Shown: positions 54,180 through 64,000 of the stretch, in pieces
Numbering within the stretch: position 1 is the first letter of the stretch
Layout: every line of letters starts with the position of its first letter
The notes under the pieces: generated by a model
The model's input: only the letters and a program-made list of their open reading frames with translations
The model's database searches: none
Told to the model about the DNA's origin: nothing
Position numbers and translations under genes: made by a program
Assembly (NCBI RefSeq): GCF_029238095.1
Contig: NZ_JAQWGS010000004.1
Location: forward strand, 1 to 64,000
From: Lacinutrix sp.
Lineage (GTDB): Bacteria; Bacteroidota; Bacteroidia; Flavobacteriales; Flavobacteriaceae
Length of the DNA stretch: 64,000 nt
Direction: 5' to 3'

Positions 54180-57100
54180 TTAATTGTAATTTACTTCTTC
54201 TTTAGATTTTAACATTTGATCGAACTCTTCTTTAGAACCTACTATAATCTTTTCGTAAGATCTCATACCTGTTCCTGCTGGAATTCTATGACCAACAATA
54301 ACATTTTCTTTAAGACCTTCTAAAGAATCTACTTTACCTGCTACAGCAGCTTCGTTAAGTACTTTTGTTGTTTCCTGGAACGATGCCGCAGAAATAAACG
54401 ATTTAGTTTGTAACGACGCTCTTGTAATACCTTGCAGTATTGGTGTTGCTGTTGCAGATTTTGCATCTCTTGCTACAACCAAAGCTTTATCTTCACGACG
54501 TAGTAAGGAATTCTCATCTCTTAATTCGAAAGCCGTTATAATTTGCCCTTCTTTTAAGTTAGTAGAATCTCCTGCATTTTCAACTACTTTTTTACCAAAA
54601 ATAGCATCGTTTTCTTCGATAAAATCAGCTTTATGAGCCAATTGATCTTCTAGGAAAATTGTATCTCCAGAATCAATAATTCTCACTTTACGCATCATTT
54701 GTCTAACAACAACTTCAAAATGCTTATCGTTAATTTTTACACCTTGTAAACGGTATACTTCTTGAACTTCGTTCACTAAGTATTGTTGTACAGCCGCAGG
54801 TCCTTTAATATTTAGAATATCGTTTGGTGTTATAGAACCATCAGATAAAGGCATACCAGCTTTAATAAAATCATTTTCTTGAACAAGAATTTGACTTGAT
54901 AATTTTACTAAGTATTTCTTAATATCTCCTAATTTAGATTCTACAATAATCTCACGATTACCTCTTTTAATTTTCCCGAAAGAAACAACACCATCAATTG
55001 CACTAACTACTGCTGGATTAGATGGGTTACGAGCTTCAAACAACTCTGTTACTCTTGGTAAACCACCAGTAATATCACCAGCTTTAGAAGATTTACGAGG
55101 GATTTTAACTAAGACTTTACCAATCTTAACTTTTTCTCCATCGTCTATCATTATGTGCGCACCTACTGGTAAGTTGTAAGAACGAATGGCTTCTCCTTTA
55201 CTATCTTCTACAATAAGCGTTGGTATTAATTTCTTGTTTCTAGATTCTGAAATTACTTTTTCTTGGAACCCTGTTTGTTCATCAATTTCTACTTGATAAG
55301 TAACACCTTGCTCGATATTTTCATATCTCACTTTTCCTGCAAATTCAGAAATAATTACACCGTTATAAGGATCCCAAGTACAAACTACATCTCCAGCTTT
55401 TAACTTGTCTCCATTTTTGACTTCTATAGTAGAACCATAAGGAATATTATTTGTACTTAATGTAATACCTGTTTTCTTATCTACAAGTTTAATTTCTGAA
55501 GTACGAGAAATTACAATATCTACTGCATTTCCTTCTTTATCTTCACCTTTAACCGTTTTTAATTCTTCAATTTCAGCAATTCCATCAAATTTAACAGCTA
55601 GCTTATTCTCTTCAGAAATATTTCCTGCAATACCACCTACGTGGAATGTACGAAGTGTTAACTGTGTTCCTGGTTCTCCAATAGATTGCGCAGCTACAAC
55701 TCCAACAGCTTCACCACGTTGTACCATTTTATTTGTTGCTAAGTTTCTTCCGTAACATTGCGCACAGATTCCTTTTTTAGCTTCACAACTTAATGGTGAA
55801 CGTACTTCAACAGCATCAATTGGAGATGCTTCTATTGCGGCAGCAATATCTTCTTCTATTAATTGTCCTGCTTCTACTATTAGTTCTTCGGTTAATGGGT
55901 TGTACACATCATTAAGTGCAATACGTCCTAGAACACGTGCACCTAATTTTTCTACAACTTCATCATTTTTCTTTAAAGCTGAAACTTCTACTCCTCTTAA
56001 TGTTCCACAATCTACACTGTTTACAATAACATCTTGAGAAACATCTACTAAACGACGTGTTAAGTAACCTGCATCTGCTGTTTTAAGTGCTGTATCGGCA
56101 AGACCTTTACGTGCACCGTGAGTAGAAATAAAGTATTCTAAAATTGAAAGCCCTTCTTTAAAGTTAGAAAGAATTGGATTTTCAATAATAGATCCTCCAC
56201 CTGCAGTTGATTTTTTTGGCTTTGCCATTAATCCACGCATTCCTGTAAGCTGGCGAATCTGTTCTTTAGATCCACGTGCTCCAGAGTCAAGCATCATAAA
56301 CACCGAGTTAAATCCTTGTTGGTCTTCTCTAATACGTTTCATGGACAATTCTGTCAATTCTGCATTGGTAGACGTCCAAATATCAATTACTTGGTTATAA
56401 CGTTCGTTATTAGTAATAAGTCCCATGTTATAGTTACCAGTAATACCATCCACTTTTTTGTTGGCAGCATCAATCATAGATTGTTTTTCTGGTGGAATAA
56501 TAATATCTCCTAAACTAAATGATAATCCTCCTTTGAATGCAAATAAGTATCCTAAGGTTTTAATTTCATCTAAGAAAGCTGCTGTTTCTGGTACACTTGT
56601 TACTTTTAAAATATCGCCAATAATATCTCTTAGAGATTTCTTGGTTAATACTTGATTAATATATCCTGCTGCAGCTGGTACTTTTTCGTTAAATAATACA
56701 CGACCAGTAGTTGTTTCAACAATTTGAGGTACTAATTCTCCTGCTTCATTGAAATCTATTGTTCTTACTTTAATTTGTGCATTTAAGTCTACACGCTTTT
56801 CATTATAAGCGATATTTACTTCTTCAGCAGAATAAAAAGTTAAACCTTCACCTTTAACTGGAACTTCTGGTGTTGATGTACGTAACTTGGTCATGTAATA
56901 CAGACCAAGTACCATATCCTGTGATGGTACAGTTACAGGAGCTCCATTTGCTGGATTTAATATGTTATGAGATGCCAACATTAACATTTGACATTCTAAA
57001 ATAGCTTCTGGACCTAAAGGTAAATGCACAGCCATTTGATCACCATCAAAATCGGCGTTGAATGCTGCACATGCTAATGGGTGTAATTGTATAGCTTTAC

Positions 57101-58481
57101 CTTCTATTAATTTAGGCTGGAAGGCCTGAATTCCTAATCGGTGAAGCGTAGGCGCACGGTTTAGTAATACTGGATGTCCTTTTAGAACGTTTTCCAAGAT
57201 ATCCCAAACCACTGGCTCTTTTTTGTCTATAATTTTCTTTGCAGATTTGACTGTTTTTACAATTCCTCTTTCGATTAATTTACGAATAATGAATGGCTTG
57301 TACAGTTCGGCAGCCATATTTTTAGGCAAACCACATTCGAATAATTTTAATTCTGGGCCAACAACAATTACAGAACGTGCTGAATAATCTACACGCTTAC
57401 CTAGTAAGTTTTGACGGAAACGTCCTTGCTTACCTTTAAGTGAATCTGATAAAGATTTTAAGGGTCTGTTAGAATCTGTTTTTACTGCTGATGACTTACG
57501 TGTGTTATCTAATAATGAATCTACAGATTCTTGTAACATACGTTTTTCGTTTCGTAAGATTACTTCTGGAGCTTTAATCTCAACAAGTCTCTTTAAACGG
57601 TTGTTACGTATAATTACACGACGGTATAAATCATTTAAATCTGAAGTTGCGAAACGTCCACCATCTAGAGGCACTAATGGTCTTAATTCTGGCGGAATAA
57701 TTGGCACAACTTTTAAAATCATCCATTCTGGACGGTTTTCTCTATTTAAATTAGACTCACGTAAAGCTTCTACAACTTGAAGACGTTTTAAAGCTTCCGT
57801 TTTACGCTGCTTAGACGTTTCTGTGTTGGCTTTGTGACGTAATTCGAAAGATAAACTATCTAAATCAATACGAGCTAATAGGTCTATAAGACACTCAGCT
57901 CCCATTTTAGCAATAAACTTATTTGGGTCTGTATCTTCTAAATAATTGTTATCTTGAGGAAGTACTTCTAAAATATTTAGATATTCTTCTTCAGTTAAGA
58001 AATCCATTTTTTGTAATGGTTCTCCTTCAGCATTTTTAGCATTACCAGGTTGTATTACTACATAACGTTCGTAGTAAATAATCATATCTAATTTCTTAGA
58101 TGGTAAACCTAATAAATAACCTATTTTATTTGGTAACGAACGGAAATACCATATGTGAGCTACAGGAACAACAAGGTTAATGTGCCCTACGCGATCACGA
58201 CGTACTTTCTTTTCTGTTACTTCTACACCACAACGGTCACAAACAATACCCTTGTAACGAATTCTTTTATATTTACCACAAGCACATTCATAGTCTTTTA
58301 CAGGACCAAAAATACGCTCACAGAATAAACCATCTCTTTCTGGTTTATGTGTACGATAATTAATAGTTTCTGGCTTTAAAACTTCACCTCTAGACTCTGC
58401 TAAAATAGACTCTGGTGATGCTAAACCAATTGAGATTTTATTAAATCTCTGTACTGTATTCTTATCTTGCTTTCTTGCCAT
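54180..58481 (-). CDS. rpoC: DNA-directed RNA polymerase subunit beta'
   Basis: The 1433-residue beta' subunit. The N-terminal zinc finger is visible as [20 protein letters not shown]. The catalytic magnesium loop [10 protein letters not shown] is in the bridge between the halves, preceded by [18 protein letters not shown]. The trigger-loop region contains [13 protein letters not shown], and the second zinc site is in [15 protein letters not shown]. It is transcribed with rpoB across a 72-base spacer that holds a large palindrome. Confidence 0.98.
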   Translation of the reverse strand: MARKQDKNTVQRFNKISIGLASPESILAESRGEVLKPETINYRTHKPERDGLFCERIFGPVKDYECACGKYKRIRYKGIVCDRCGVEVTEKKVRRDRVGHINLVVPVAHIWYFRSLPNKIGYLLGLPSKKLDMIIYYERYVVIQPGNAKNAEGEPLQKMDFLTEEEYLNILEVLPQDNNYLEDTDPNKFIAKMGAECLIDLLARIDLDSLSFELRHKANTETSKQRKTEALKRLQVVEALRESNLNRENRPEWMILKVVPIIPPELRPLVPLDGGRFATSDLNDLYRRVIIRNNRLKRLVEIKAPEVILRNEKRMLQESVDSLLDNTRKSSAVKTDSNRPLKSLSDSLKGKQGRFRQNLLGKRVDYSARSVIVVGPELKLFECGLPKNMAAELYKPFIIRKLIERGIVKTVKSAKKIIDKKEPVVWDILENVLKGHPVLLNRAPTLHRLGIQAFQPKLIEGKAIQLHPLACAAFNADFDGDQMAVHLPLGPEAILECQMLMLASHNILNPANGAPVTVPSQDMVLGLYYMTKLRTSTPEVPVKGEGLTFYSAEEVNIAYNEKRVDLNAQIKVRTIDFNEAGELVPQIVETTTGRVLFNEKVPAAAGYINQVLTKKSLRDIIGDILKVTSVPETAAFLDEIKTLGYLFAFKGGLSFSLGDIIIPPEKQSMIDAANKKVDGITGNYNMGLITNNERYNQVIDIWTSTNAELTELSMKRIREDQQGFNSVFMMLDSGARGSKEQIRQLTGMRGLMAKPKKSTAGGGSIIENPILSNFKEGLSILEYFISTHGARKGLADTALKTADAGYLTRRLVDVSQDVIVNSVDCGTLRGVEVSALKKNDEVVEKLGARVLGRIALNDVYNPLTEELIVEAGQLIEEDIAAAIEASPIDAVEVRSPLSCEAKKGICAQCYGRNLATNKMVQRGEAVGVVAAQSIGEPGTQLTLRTFHVGGIAGNISEENKLAVKFDGIAEIEELKTVKGEDKEGNAVDIVISRTSEIKLVDKKTGITLSTNNIPYGSTIEVKNGDKLKAGDVVCTWDPYNGVIISEFAGKVRYENIEQGVTYQVEIDEQTGFQEKVISESRNKKLIPTLIVEDSKGEAIRSYNLPVGAHIMIDDGEKVKIGKVLVKIPRKSSKAGDITGGLPRVTELFEARNPSNPAVVSAIDGVVSFGKIKRGNREIIVESKLGDIKKYLVKLSSQILVQENDFIKAGMPLSDGSITPNDILNIKGPAAVQQYLVNEVQEVYRLQGVKINDKHFEVVVRQMMRKVRIIDSGDTIFLEDQLAHKADFIEENDAIFGKKVVENAGDSTNLKEGQIITAFELRDENSLLRREDKALVVARDAKSATATPILQGITRASLQTKSFISAASFQETTKVLNEAAVAGKVDSLEGLKENVIVGHRIPAGTGMRSYEKIIVGSKEEFDQMLKSKEEVNYN

Positions 58482-58485
58482 TTTT

Positions 58486-58548
58486 CTAGTATTCAGTACT
58501 CAGTATTCAGTCGGCAGTGCTTACTGCTGACTGATCACTGATTACTAG
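58486..58548. repeat. 63-bp imperfect palindrome in the rpoB-rpoC spacer
   Basis: The spacer is built from short CAGT-containing units and forms a long near-palindrome. The outer arms CTAGTATTCAGT and ACTGATTACTAG differ at one pair. The inner arms CAGTCGGCAGT and ACTGCTGACTG also differ at one pair and enclose a 4-base loop. It is less A+T-rich than neighbouring spacers. It could be a REP-like mobile palindrome or an RNA structure in the rpoBC transcript. Confidence 0.75.
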
Positions 58549-58553
58549 TTTTT

Positions 58554-61500
58554 TTATTCTTCTAATCTAATGTCTAATCCTAATCCTTTCAATTCGTGCA
58601 TAAGTACGTTGAAAGATTCTGGTAATCCTGGATCTGGCATTGGTTCACCTTTTACGATTGCTTCGTAAGTTTTGGCTCTACCAACTACATCATCAGATTT
58701 TACTGTAAGGATTTCTCTAAGGGTTGCTGAAGCACCATAGGCTTCTAATGCCCATACTTCCATCTCACCAAAACGTTGCCCACCAAATTGTGCTTTACCA
58801 CCTAATGGCTGTTGTGTAATTAATGAGTATGGTCCAATAGAACGTGCGTGCATCTTATCGTCTACCATATGCCCTAATTTAAGCATGTAGATTACACCAA
58901 CCGTTGCAGGTTGATCGAAACGCTCACCTGTTCCACCATCGTATAAATAGGTATGACCATATCTTGGAATTCCAGCTTCATCTGTTAATTCATTAATTTG
59001 ATCTATTGTAGCTCCATCGAAAATTGGTGTTGCATATGTGCGCCCTAAGTTTTGTCCAGCCCATCCTAATACAGTTTCGTATATTTGTCCAATATTCATA
59101 CGCGATGGTACACCTAATGGGTTTAATACGATATCTACAGGAGTTCCATCTTCTAAGAAAGGCATATCTTCTTGACGTACAATACGTGCTACAATACCTT
59201 TGTTTCCATGACGTCCTGCCATTTTATCACCAACTTTAAGCTTACGTTTCTTAGCGATATAAACTTTAGCTAATTTAATAATACCTGCTGGCAACTCATC
59301 TCCTACAGAAATAGTAAACTTCTCACGACGTAATGAACCTTGTAAGTCGTTTTCTTTAATCTTGTAGTTGTGAATTAAATCTGCAATTAACTTATTAGTC
59401 TTGTCATCTGTTGTCCAAGTACCAGAAGTTAAATGCGTGTATTCATCTACAGCATTTAACATTTTTAAAGTAAACTTTTTACCTTTTGGTAAAACTTCTT
59501 CTCCTAAATCGTTAAAGATACCTTGTGATGTTTTTCCGTTTACAATTGTAAAAAGTTTTTCAACTAATACTGCTTGTAAAGCATCAAACTTAGCATTGTA
59601 GACACCTTCTAATTGAGCAATATCTTCTTTATCTTGAGCTCTTTTGCGTTTGTCTTTAATGGCACGAGCAAATAACTTTTTGTTAATTACTACACCATGT
59701 AATGATGGAGATGCTTTTAAAGATGCATCTTTTACATCACCAGCTTTGTCTCCAAAAATAGCACGTAATAATTTTTCTTCTGGTGTAGGATCGCTTTCAC
59801 CTTTTGGAGTTATTTTTCCTATAAGAATGTCTCCTGGCTTTACTTCTGCACCAATACGAATCATTCCATGTTCGTCAAGGTCTTTTGTTGCCTCTTCTGA
59901 AACGTTAGGAATATCATTAGTTAGTTCTTCGTTACCTAATTTTGTATCTCTTACATCTAAAGAATATTCATCTATATGTATAGATGTGAATATATCTTCA
60001 CGAACTACTTTTTCTGAAATTACAATTGCATCCTCAAAGTTATACCCTTTCCAAGGCATAAAGGCTACTTTCATGTTTCTTCCTAAAGCTAATTCTCCTT
60101 TTTGAGTTGCGTAACCTTCTGATAAAACTTGACCTTTTTTAACTTTATCACCTTTTTTAACGATAGGTTTTAAATTAATAGAAGTACCTTGGTTTGTTTT
60201 TCTGTATTTAACTAAAGGATAAGATTTAGTATCACTATCGAAACTCACCTTAGCTTCATCTTCAGTACGCTTGTATTTAATAATAATTTCGTTTGCATCT
60301 ACATACTCAACAACACCTTCACCTTCAGCATTAATTAAAACACGAGAATCTGAAGCTACTTGTCTTTCTAGACCTGTTCCAACAATTGGTGATTGTGGCA
60401 GTAATAATGGTACAGCTTGACGCATCATGTTAGAACCCATTAATGCACGGTTGGCATCATCATGTTCTAAGAAAGGGATTAATGAAGCCGAAATAGATGA
60501 GATTTGGTTTGGAGCAACATCTGTGTAATGAATTTCTTTTGGATCCATTACAGGGAAATCGCCTTCCATACGAGCAATTACTTTGTCGTGTAGAATTTTA
60601 CCATTATCATCAACTTTTACAGTTGCTTGAGCAATTAATTTCTCTTCTTCTTCTTCGGCACTTAAATAAATAGGTTCTCCTTTAATATCTACAACACCAT
60701 TTGTTACTTTACGATATGGTGTTTCAATGAATCCCATAGAATTCACTTTTGCATATACAGATAAAGACGAAATTAATCCAATGTTCGGACCTTCAGGTGT
60801 TTCGATAGGACATAGTCTTCCGTAGTGGGTGTAATGAACATCACGAACCTCGAATCCTGCTCTTTCTCTAGATAAACCTCCAGGTCCTAAAGCTGATAAT
60901 CGACGCTTATGCGTAATCTCTGCAAGAGGATTGGTTTGATCCATAAATTGAGATAATTGGTTTGTTCCAAAGAAAGAATTAATAACAGAAGATAAGGTCT
61001 TTGCATTAATTAAATCGATAGGTGTAAAGACTTCGTTATCACGAACGTTCATACGTTCACGAATAGTACGAGCCATACGTGCTAAACCTACACCAAATTG
61101 AGAAGATAATTGCTCACCAACTGTACGTACACGACGATTAGAAAGGTGATCGATATCATCAATCTCTGCTTTTGAGTTTATTAACTCAATTAAATATTTT
61201 ATAATAGTTATAATATCTTCTTTGGTAAGCACTTGCTTATCCATACCAATATCTAACTGTAATTTCTTGTTCATTCTATAACGACCTACTTCTCCAAGAG
61301 AATAACGTTGGTCACTAAAGAATAATTTATCTATAATACCACGTGCTGTTTCCTCATCTGGTGGCTCAGCATTACGAAGTTGTCTGTAAATATGTTCTAC
61401 TGCTTCTTTTTCTGAGTTAGTTGGATCTTTTTGAAGCGTATTATGTATAATAGCGTAATCTCCTTGTTGCGCACTTTCTTTGTGTAAAAGAATAGTTTTT

Positions 61501-62369
61501 ACTCCTACTTCAAGGATTTCTTCAATATTATCTTTATCTAATTCTGTATCTCTGTCTAGAACAATTTCGTTACGCTCTATAGATACCACTTCTCCTGTAT
61601 CTTCATCTACGAAATCTTCATGCCAGGTATTTAGTACACGAGCAGCAAGTTTACGTCCTAAAATTTTCTTTAAACCAGATTTTGAAACTTTTACCTCTTC
61701 GGCTAAGTCGAAAATCTCAAGAATATCTTTATCTCTTTCAAAACCAATAGCTCTGAATAAAGTTGTAACAGGTAATTTTTTCTTTCTATCAATGTAGGCA
61801 TACATCACTTGGTTGATGTCCGTAGCGAACTCAATCCAAGACCCTTTGAAAGGAATAACTCTTGCTGAATATAATTTTGTTCCATTTGCATGGAAAGATT
61901 GTCCAAAAAACACACCTGGAGATCTATGTAATTGAGAAACGACTACACGTTCTGCACCATTGATACAAAAGGTACCAGAAGGTGTCATGTAAGGTATTGT
62001 TCCTAGATACACATCTTGAACAATGGTCTCGAAATCCTCATGTTCAGGGTCTGTACAGTAAAGTTTTAACCTTGCTTTTAATGGAACGCTATATGTAAGT
62101 CCTCTTTCTATACACTCTTCAATAGCATATCTTGGTGGATCGATAAAGTAATCTAAGAATTCTAATACGAATTGATTACGAGTATCTGTAATTGGAAAGT
62201 TTTCCATGAAGGTATTATATAAACCTTCATTACCTCTTTCTTCAGATTTTGTTTCAAGTTGGAAAAAATCCTGAAAGGATTTTATCTGTATATCCATAAA
62301 ATCTGGATATTCAGTTCTATTAATAATAGACGAGAAATTTAATCTTTCAGCTTGTGTTACTAACATCAA
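58554..62369 (-). CDS. rpoB: DNA-directed RNA polymerase subunit beta
   Basis: The 1271-residue beta subunit. The rifampicin-binding region is seen as [33 protein letters not shown], with the usual Asp, His and Ser residues. RPLIG-equivalent sequence is followed by [19 protein letters not shown]. The C-terminal [12 protein letters not shown] and [24 protein letters not shown] are also diagnostic. Start: two ATG codons are adjacent (62369 and 62366). The family alignment slightly favours the second, [13 protein letters not shown]. Confidence 0.98.
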   Translation of the reverse strand: MMLVTQAERLNFSSIINRTEYPDFMDIQIKSFQDFFQLETKSEERGNEGLYNTFMENFPITDTRNQFVLEFLDYFIDPPRYAIEECIERGLTYSVPLKARLKLYCTDPEHEDFETIVQDVYLGTIPYMTPSGTFCINGAERVVVSQLHRSPGVFFGQSFHANGTKLYSARVIPFKGSWIEFATDINQVMYAYIDRKKKLPVTTLFRAIGFERDKDILEIFDLAEEVKVSKSGLKKILGRKLAARVLNTWHEDFVDEDTGEVVSIERNEIVLDRDTELDKDNIEEILEVGVKTILLHKESAQQGDYAIIHNTLQKDPTNSEKEAVEHIYRQLRNAEPPDEETARGIIDKLFFSDQRYSLGEVGRYRMNKKLQLDIGMDKQVLTKEDIITIIKYLIELINSKAEIDDIDHLSNRRVRTVGEQLSSQFGVGLARMARTIRERMNVRDNEVFTPIDLINAKTLSSVINSFFGTNQLSQFMDQTNPLAEITHKRRLSALGPGGLSRERAGFEVRDVHYTHYGRLCPIETPEGPNIGLISSLSVYAKVNSMGFIETPYRKVTNGVVDIKGEPIYLSAEEEEEKLIAQATVKVDDNGKILHDKVIARMEGDFPVMDPKEIHYTDVAPNQISSISASLIPFLEHDDANRALMGSNMMRQAVPLLLPQSPIVGTGLERQVASDSRVLINAEGEGVVEYVDANEIIIKYKRTEDEAKVSFDSDTKSYPLVKYRKTNQGTSINLKPIVKKGDKVKKGQVLSEGYATQKGELALGRNMKVAFMPWKGYNFEDAIVISEKVVREDIFTSIHIDEYSLDVRDTKLGNEELTNDIPNVSEEATKDLDEHGMIRIGAEVKPGDILIGKITPKGESDPTPEEKLLRAIFGDKAGDVKDASLKASPSLHGVVINKKLFARAIKDKRKRAQDKEDIAQLEGVYNAKFDALQAVLVEKLFTIVNGKTSQGIFNDLGEEVLPKGKKFTLKMLNAVDEYTHLTSGTWTTDDKTNKLIADLIHNYKIKENDLQGSLRREKFTISVGDELPAGIIKLAKVYIAKKRKLKVGDKMAGRHGNKGIVARIVRQEDMPFLEDGTPVDIVLNPLGVPSRMNIGQIYETVLGWAGQNLGRTYATPIFDGATIDQINELTDEAGIPRYGHTYLYDGGTGERFDQPATVGVIYMLKLGHMVDDKMHARSIGPYSLITQQPLGGKAQFGGQRFGEMEVWALEAYGASATLREILTVKSDDVVGRAKTYEAIVKGEPMPDPGLPESFNVLMHELKGLGLDIRLEE

Positions 62370-62402
62370 TGGACGAAATTTTGATTAAAAAAATATACTT
62401 GC

Positions 62403-62462
62403 ATATAGGTGTTACCTATATACGACAAATGGTCTAGGTCTTAGAGCGCATGCTCTAGACCT
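62403..62462 (-). promoter_or_regulatory. Paired hairpins in the rplL-rpoB spacer
   Basis: Two stems lie between rplL and rpoB: ATATAGGT/ACCTATAT (62403-62421, 3-base loop) and AGGTCTTAGAGC/GCTCTAGACCT (62436-62462, one bulge, GCAT loop). No T run follows either on the minus strand. They could be an attenuator or a processing site that sets the ratio of ribosomal protein to RNA polymerase expression, as is known for this junction in E. coli. Confidence 0.5.
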
Positions 62463-62490
62463 AAACCTTTGTAAAAACTATTGGTATTGC

Positions 62491-62865
62491 TTACTTAAGC
62501 TCAACCTCTGCTCCTGCCTCTTCTAACTGAGTTTTAAGAGCTTCAGCTTCATCTTTAGAAACACCTTCTTTGATTGCACTTGGTGCATCATCAACTAAAC
62601 CTTTTGCTTCTTTTAATCCTAAACCAGTTAATTCTTTAACTAATTTTACAACAGCTAGCTTAGCGCTTCCTGCTGCTTTTAAGATTACATCAAATTCTGT
62701 TTGAGCTTCAGCTTCGTCTCCGCCACCTGCAGCTGGTCCAGCCATTGCAACTGCAGCTGCAGCAGGCTCGATACCATATTCATCTTTTAATATAGTTGCT
62801 AACTCATTTACTTCTTTAACTGTAAGGTTAACTAATTGTTCTGCGAAATCTTTTAAATCTGCCAT
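62491..62865 (-). CDS. rplL: 50S ribosomal protein L7/L12
   Basis: A 124-residue stalk protein. The N-terminal dimerisation segment ([23 protein letters not shown]) is followed by the Ala/Gly-rich hinge ([15 protein letters not shown]). The C-terminal factor-binding domain has [39 protein letters not shown]. It lies between rplJ and rpoB in the standard order. Confidence 0.98.
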   Translation of the reverse strand: MADLKDFAEQLVNLTVKEVNELATILKDEYGIEPAAAAVAMAGPAAGGGDEAEAQTEFDVILKAAGSAKLAVVKLVKELTGLGLKEAKGLVDDAPSAIKEGVSKDEAEALKTQLEEAGAEVELK

Positions 62866-62921
62866 TTTTGATAATTTTTTTTAATTTTTAATATTTAAGT
62901 GTAAAGTGCGTACTTTTTATA

Positions 62922-63443
62922 TTATCCCTCTTTTTGAGATAATGTTTTAAGAATTCCAGAAAGTTTTCCTCCACTTGATTTAAGTGCAGAAATAACATTC
63001 TTAGCAGGAGATTGTAATAATCCTACAATATCTCCAATTAATTCTTCTTTTGATTTAATATCAACTAGCATATCTAGCTGATTATCTCCTATGTAAACAG
63101 TTTCTTCAATAAAAGCACCTTTTAACAAAGGTTTTTCTGATTTCTTACGGAATGCTTTTATTACTTTTGCTGGAGCGTTACCAGTTTCAGAATACATTAC
63201 AGATGTATTACCTTTAAGCGTTGATGGTAAGTTCCCAAAATCTCTTTCAGAGGCTTCCATTGCTTTTTCAAGTAATGTGTTTTTTACAACTGCTAATTTT
63301 ATGTTTGCTTTAAAACAAGCACGACGTAAATCTGAAGTTGTACCTGCATTTAAGCCAGATATATCTGCTAAGTAAATGTTAGCATTATCGGCTAATTGAG
63401 CAGTTAATTCTACTATAACTTTTGATTTTTCTTCTCTTGTCAT
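62922..63443 (-). CDS. rplJ: 50S ribosomal protein L10
   Basis: A 173-residue stalk base protein that carries L7/L12 dimers. It begins MTREEKSKVIVELTAQL and contains YLADISGLNAGTTSDLRRACFKANIKLAVVKNTLL, GNTSVMYS and a C-terminal helix region (LIGDIVGLLQSPAKNVISALKSSGGKL). It starts 19 bases after rplA ends, so an L10 leader structure of the E. coli kind has little room here. Confidence 0.97.
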   Translation of the reverse strand: MTREEKSKVIVELTAQLADNANIYLADISGLNAGTTSDLRRACFKANIKLAVVKNTLLEKAMEASERDFGNLPSTLKGNTSVMYSETGNAPAKVIKAFRKKSEKPLLKGAFIEETVYIGDNQLDMLVDIKSKEELIGDIVGLLQSPAKNVISALKSSGGKLSGILKTLSQKEG

Positions 63444-63462
63444 GATATAAGTTATTTAACTA

Positions 63463-64000
63463 CTAACCGATTTTTGTATCAACTGCAATACTAGGACTCA
63501 TAGTAGAAGACATAAAAATGCTCTTTACATAAACTCCTTTTGAAGCAGTTGGCTTCAGTTTCATTAAAGTTGTTAATAATTCGTTTGCGTTACCTTCAAT
63601 TTTATCAGCACTAAAAGATGCTTTACCAATTGCAGCATGAACAATACCAGTTTTATCTACTTTAAAATCAATTTTACCAGCTTTTACTTCTGTTACTGCT
63701 TTAGCAACATCCATAGTTACTGTACCTGTTTTAGGGTTTGGCATTAATCCGCGAGGACCTAATACACGTCCTAAAGGACCTAATTTACCCATTACACTAG
63801 GCATAGTGATAATTACGTCAACGTCTGTCCAACCACCTTTAATTTTATCAAGGTATTCGTCTAAACCAACATAATCTGCACCAGCTTCTTTAGCTTCTGC
63901 TTCTTTATCTGGAGTTACTAATGCTAAGACTTTTACGTCTTTTCCTGTACCATGAGGAAGAGATACAACACCTCTTACCATTTGATTCGCTTTTCTAGGA
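63463..64000 (-). CDS. rplA: 50S ribosomal protein L1 (partial, 5' end outside the window)
   Basis: The C-terminal about 179 codons of L1. The frame continues to the window edge ([20 protein letters not shown]), so an internal ATG at 63981 is not the true start. Diagnostic segments are [29 protein letters not shown] and [19 protein letters not shown], with the C-terminal [17 protein letters not shown]1 binds 23S rRNA at the exit-side stalk. It heads the visible rplA-rplJ-rplL-rpoB-rpoC cluster. Confidence 0.97.
   Translation of the reverse strand, partial: PRKANQMVRGVVSLPHGTGKDVKVLALVTPDKEAEAKEAGADYVGLDEYLDKIKGGWTDVDVIITMPSVMGKLGPLGRVLGPRGLMPNPKTGTVTMDVAKAVTEVKAGKIDFKVDKTGIVHAAIGKASFSADKIEGNANELLTTLMKLKPTASKGVYVKSIFMSSTMSPSIAVDTKIG

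Noticed and set aside
59644-60105. A 153-codon plus-strand frame inside rpoB
   Set aside because: It is a shadow of the rpoB reading frame. The opposite strand encodes conserved RNA polymerase motifs.

Overview
The window is a chromosomal segment of a marine-type member of the Flavobacteriaceae (Bacteroidota). The base composition is strongly A+T-rich. Several promoters fit the Bacteroidota form TTG-N15-20-TAnnTTTG. Two secreted proteins end in type IX secretion (T9SS) sorting domains, a GldI gliding lipoprotein is present, and the signal peptidase I is the long Bacteroidota form. I cannot name the genus from sequence alone. Nearly all of the window is core genome. I found no CRISPR array, prophage or intact accessory island.

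Layout. 1-1152: the left edge carries the start of a probable IS3-type transposase reading out of the window. It abuts a 5'-truncated PD-(D/E)XK nuclease-like gene. 1358-2860: a secreted protein with a von Willebrand A-like domain. 3171-9763: parA-parB-DUF5683-dapB-lepB-WbqC-DUF6122 on the plus strand, with one broken and one intact four-helix-bundle gene flanking lepB. 9850-16456: minus-strand genes for an exo/endonuclease/phosphatase-fold protein, two rhomboid proteases, mutL, two tiny membrane proteins, ribH and a TPR membrane protein. 16585-19107: recF, a lipoprotein, a DciA-like protein and two cold-shock genes. 19230-25972: a secreted M4 protease, ndk, and an operon of a DHH phosphoesterase, gldI and a cyclophilin-FKBP fusion. 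26073-34438: pepD, DUF3810, two secreted amidohydrolases, a small exported protein and a lipoprotein gene with an in-frame stop. 34538-38857: a 1439-residue T9SS cargo protein. 39016-47259: a TrmH-type methyltransferase, a Ste24-like protease, VOC, VanX-like peptidase, AlkB, an alpha/beta hydrolase, a DUF819 transporter-like protein and a DUF4369 lipoprotein. 47379-53355: tRNA-Thr, the idi-queD-manA operon, an OmpA-family gene that has lost its 5' end, and prfC. 53674-64000: DUF3467, then rpoC, rpoB, rplL, rplJ and rplA in minus-strand order, leaving the window inside rplA.

How the genes work together. ParAB act in chromosome partition. MutL, RecF and AlkB act in DNA repair, and the DciA-like protein probably acts in helicase loading. 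LepB, GldI and the periplasmic isomerases serve export and gliding. rplA-rplJ-rplL-rpoB-rpoC is the classical ribosomal protein and RNA polymerase cluster.

The best second-look items are small-scale. A roughly 150-bp terminator-plus-promoter block is tandemly duplicated before the DUF819 gene. A 63-bp near-palindrome fills the rpoB-rpoC spacer. A degenerate copy of the DUF3467 gene's 3' end sits just past that gene. Several genes are broken: the nuclease, a four-helix-bundle protein, a DUF6503-like lipoprotein and OmpA. I did not find a convincing new multi-gene system.
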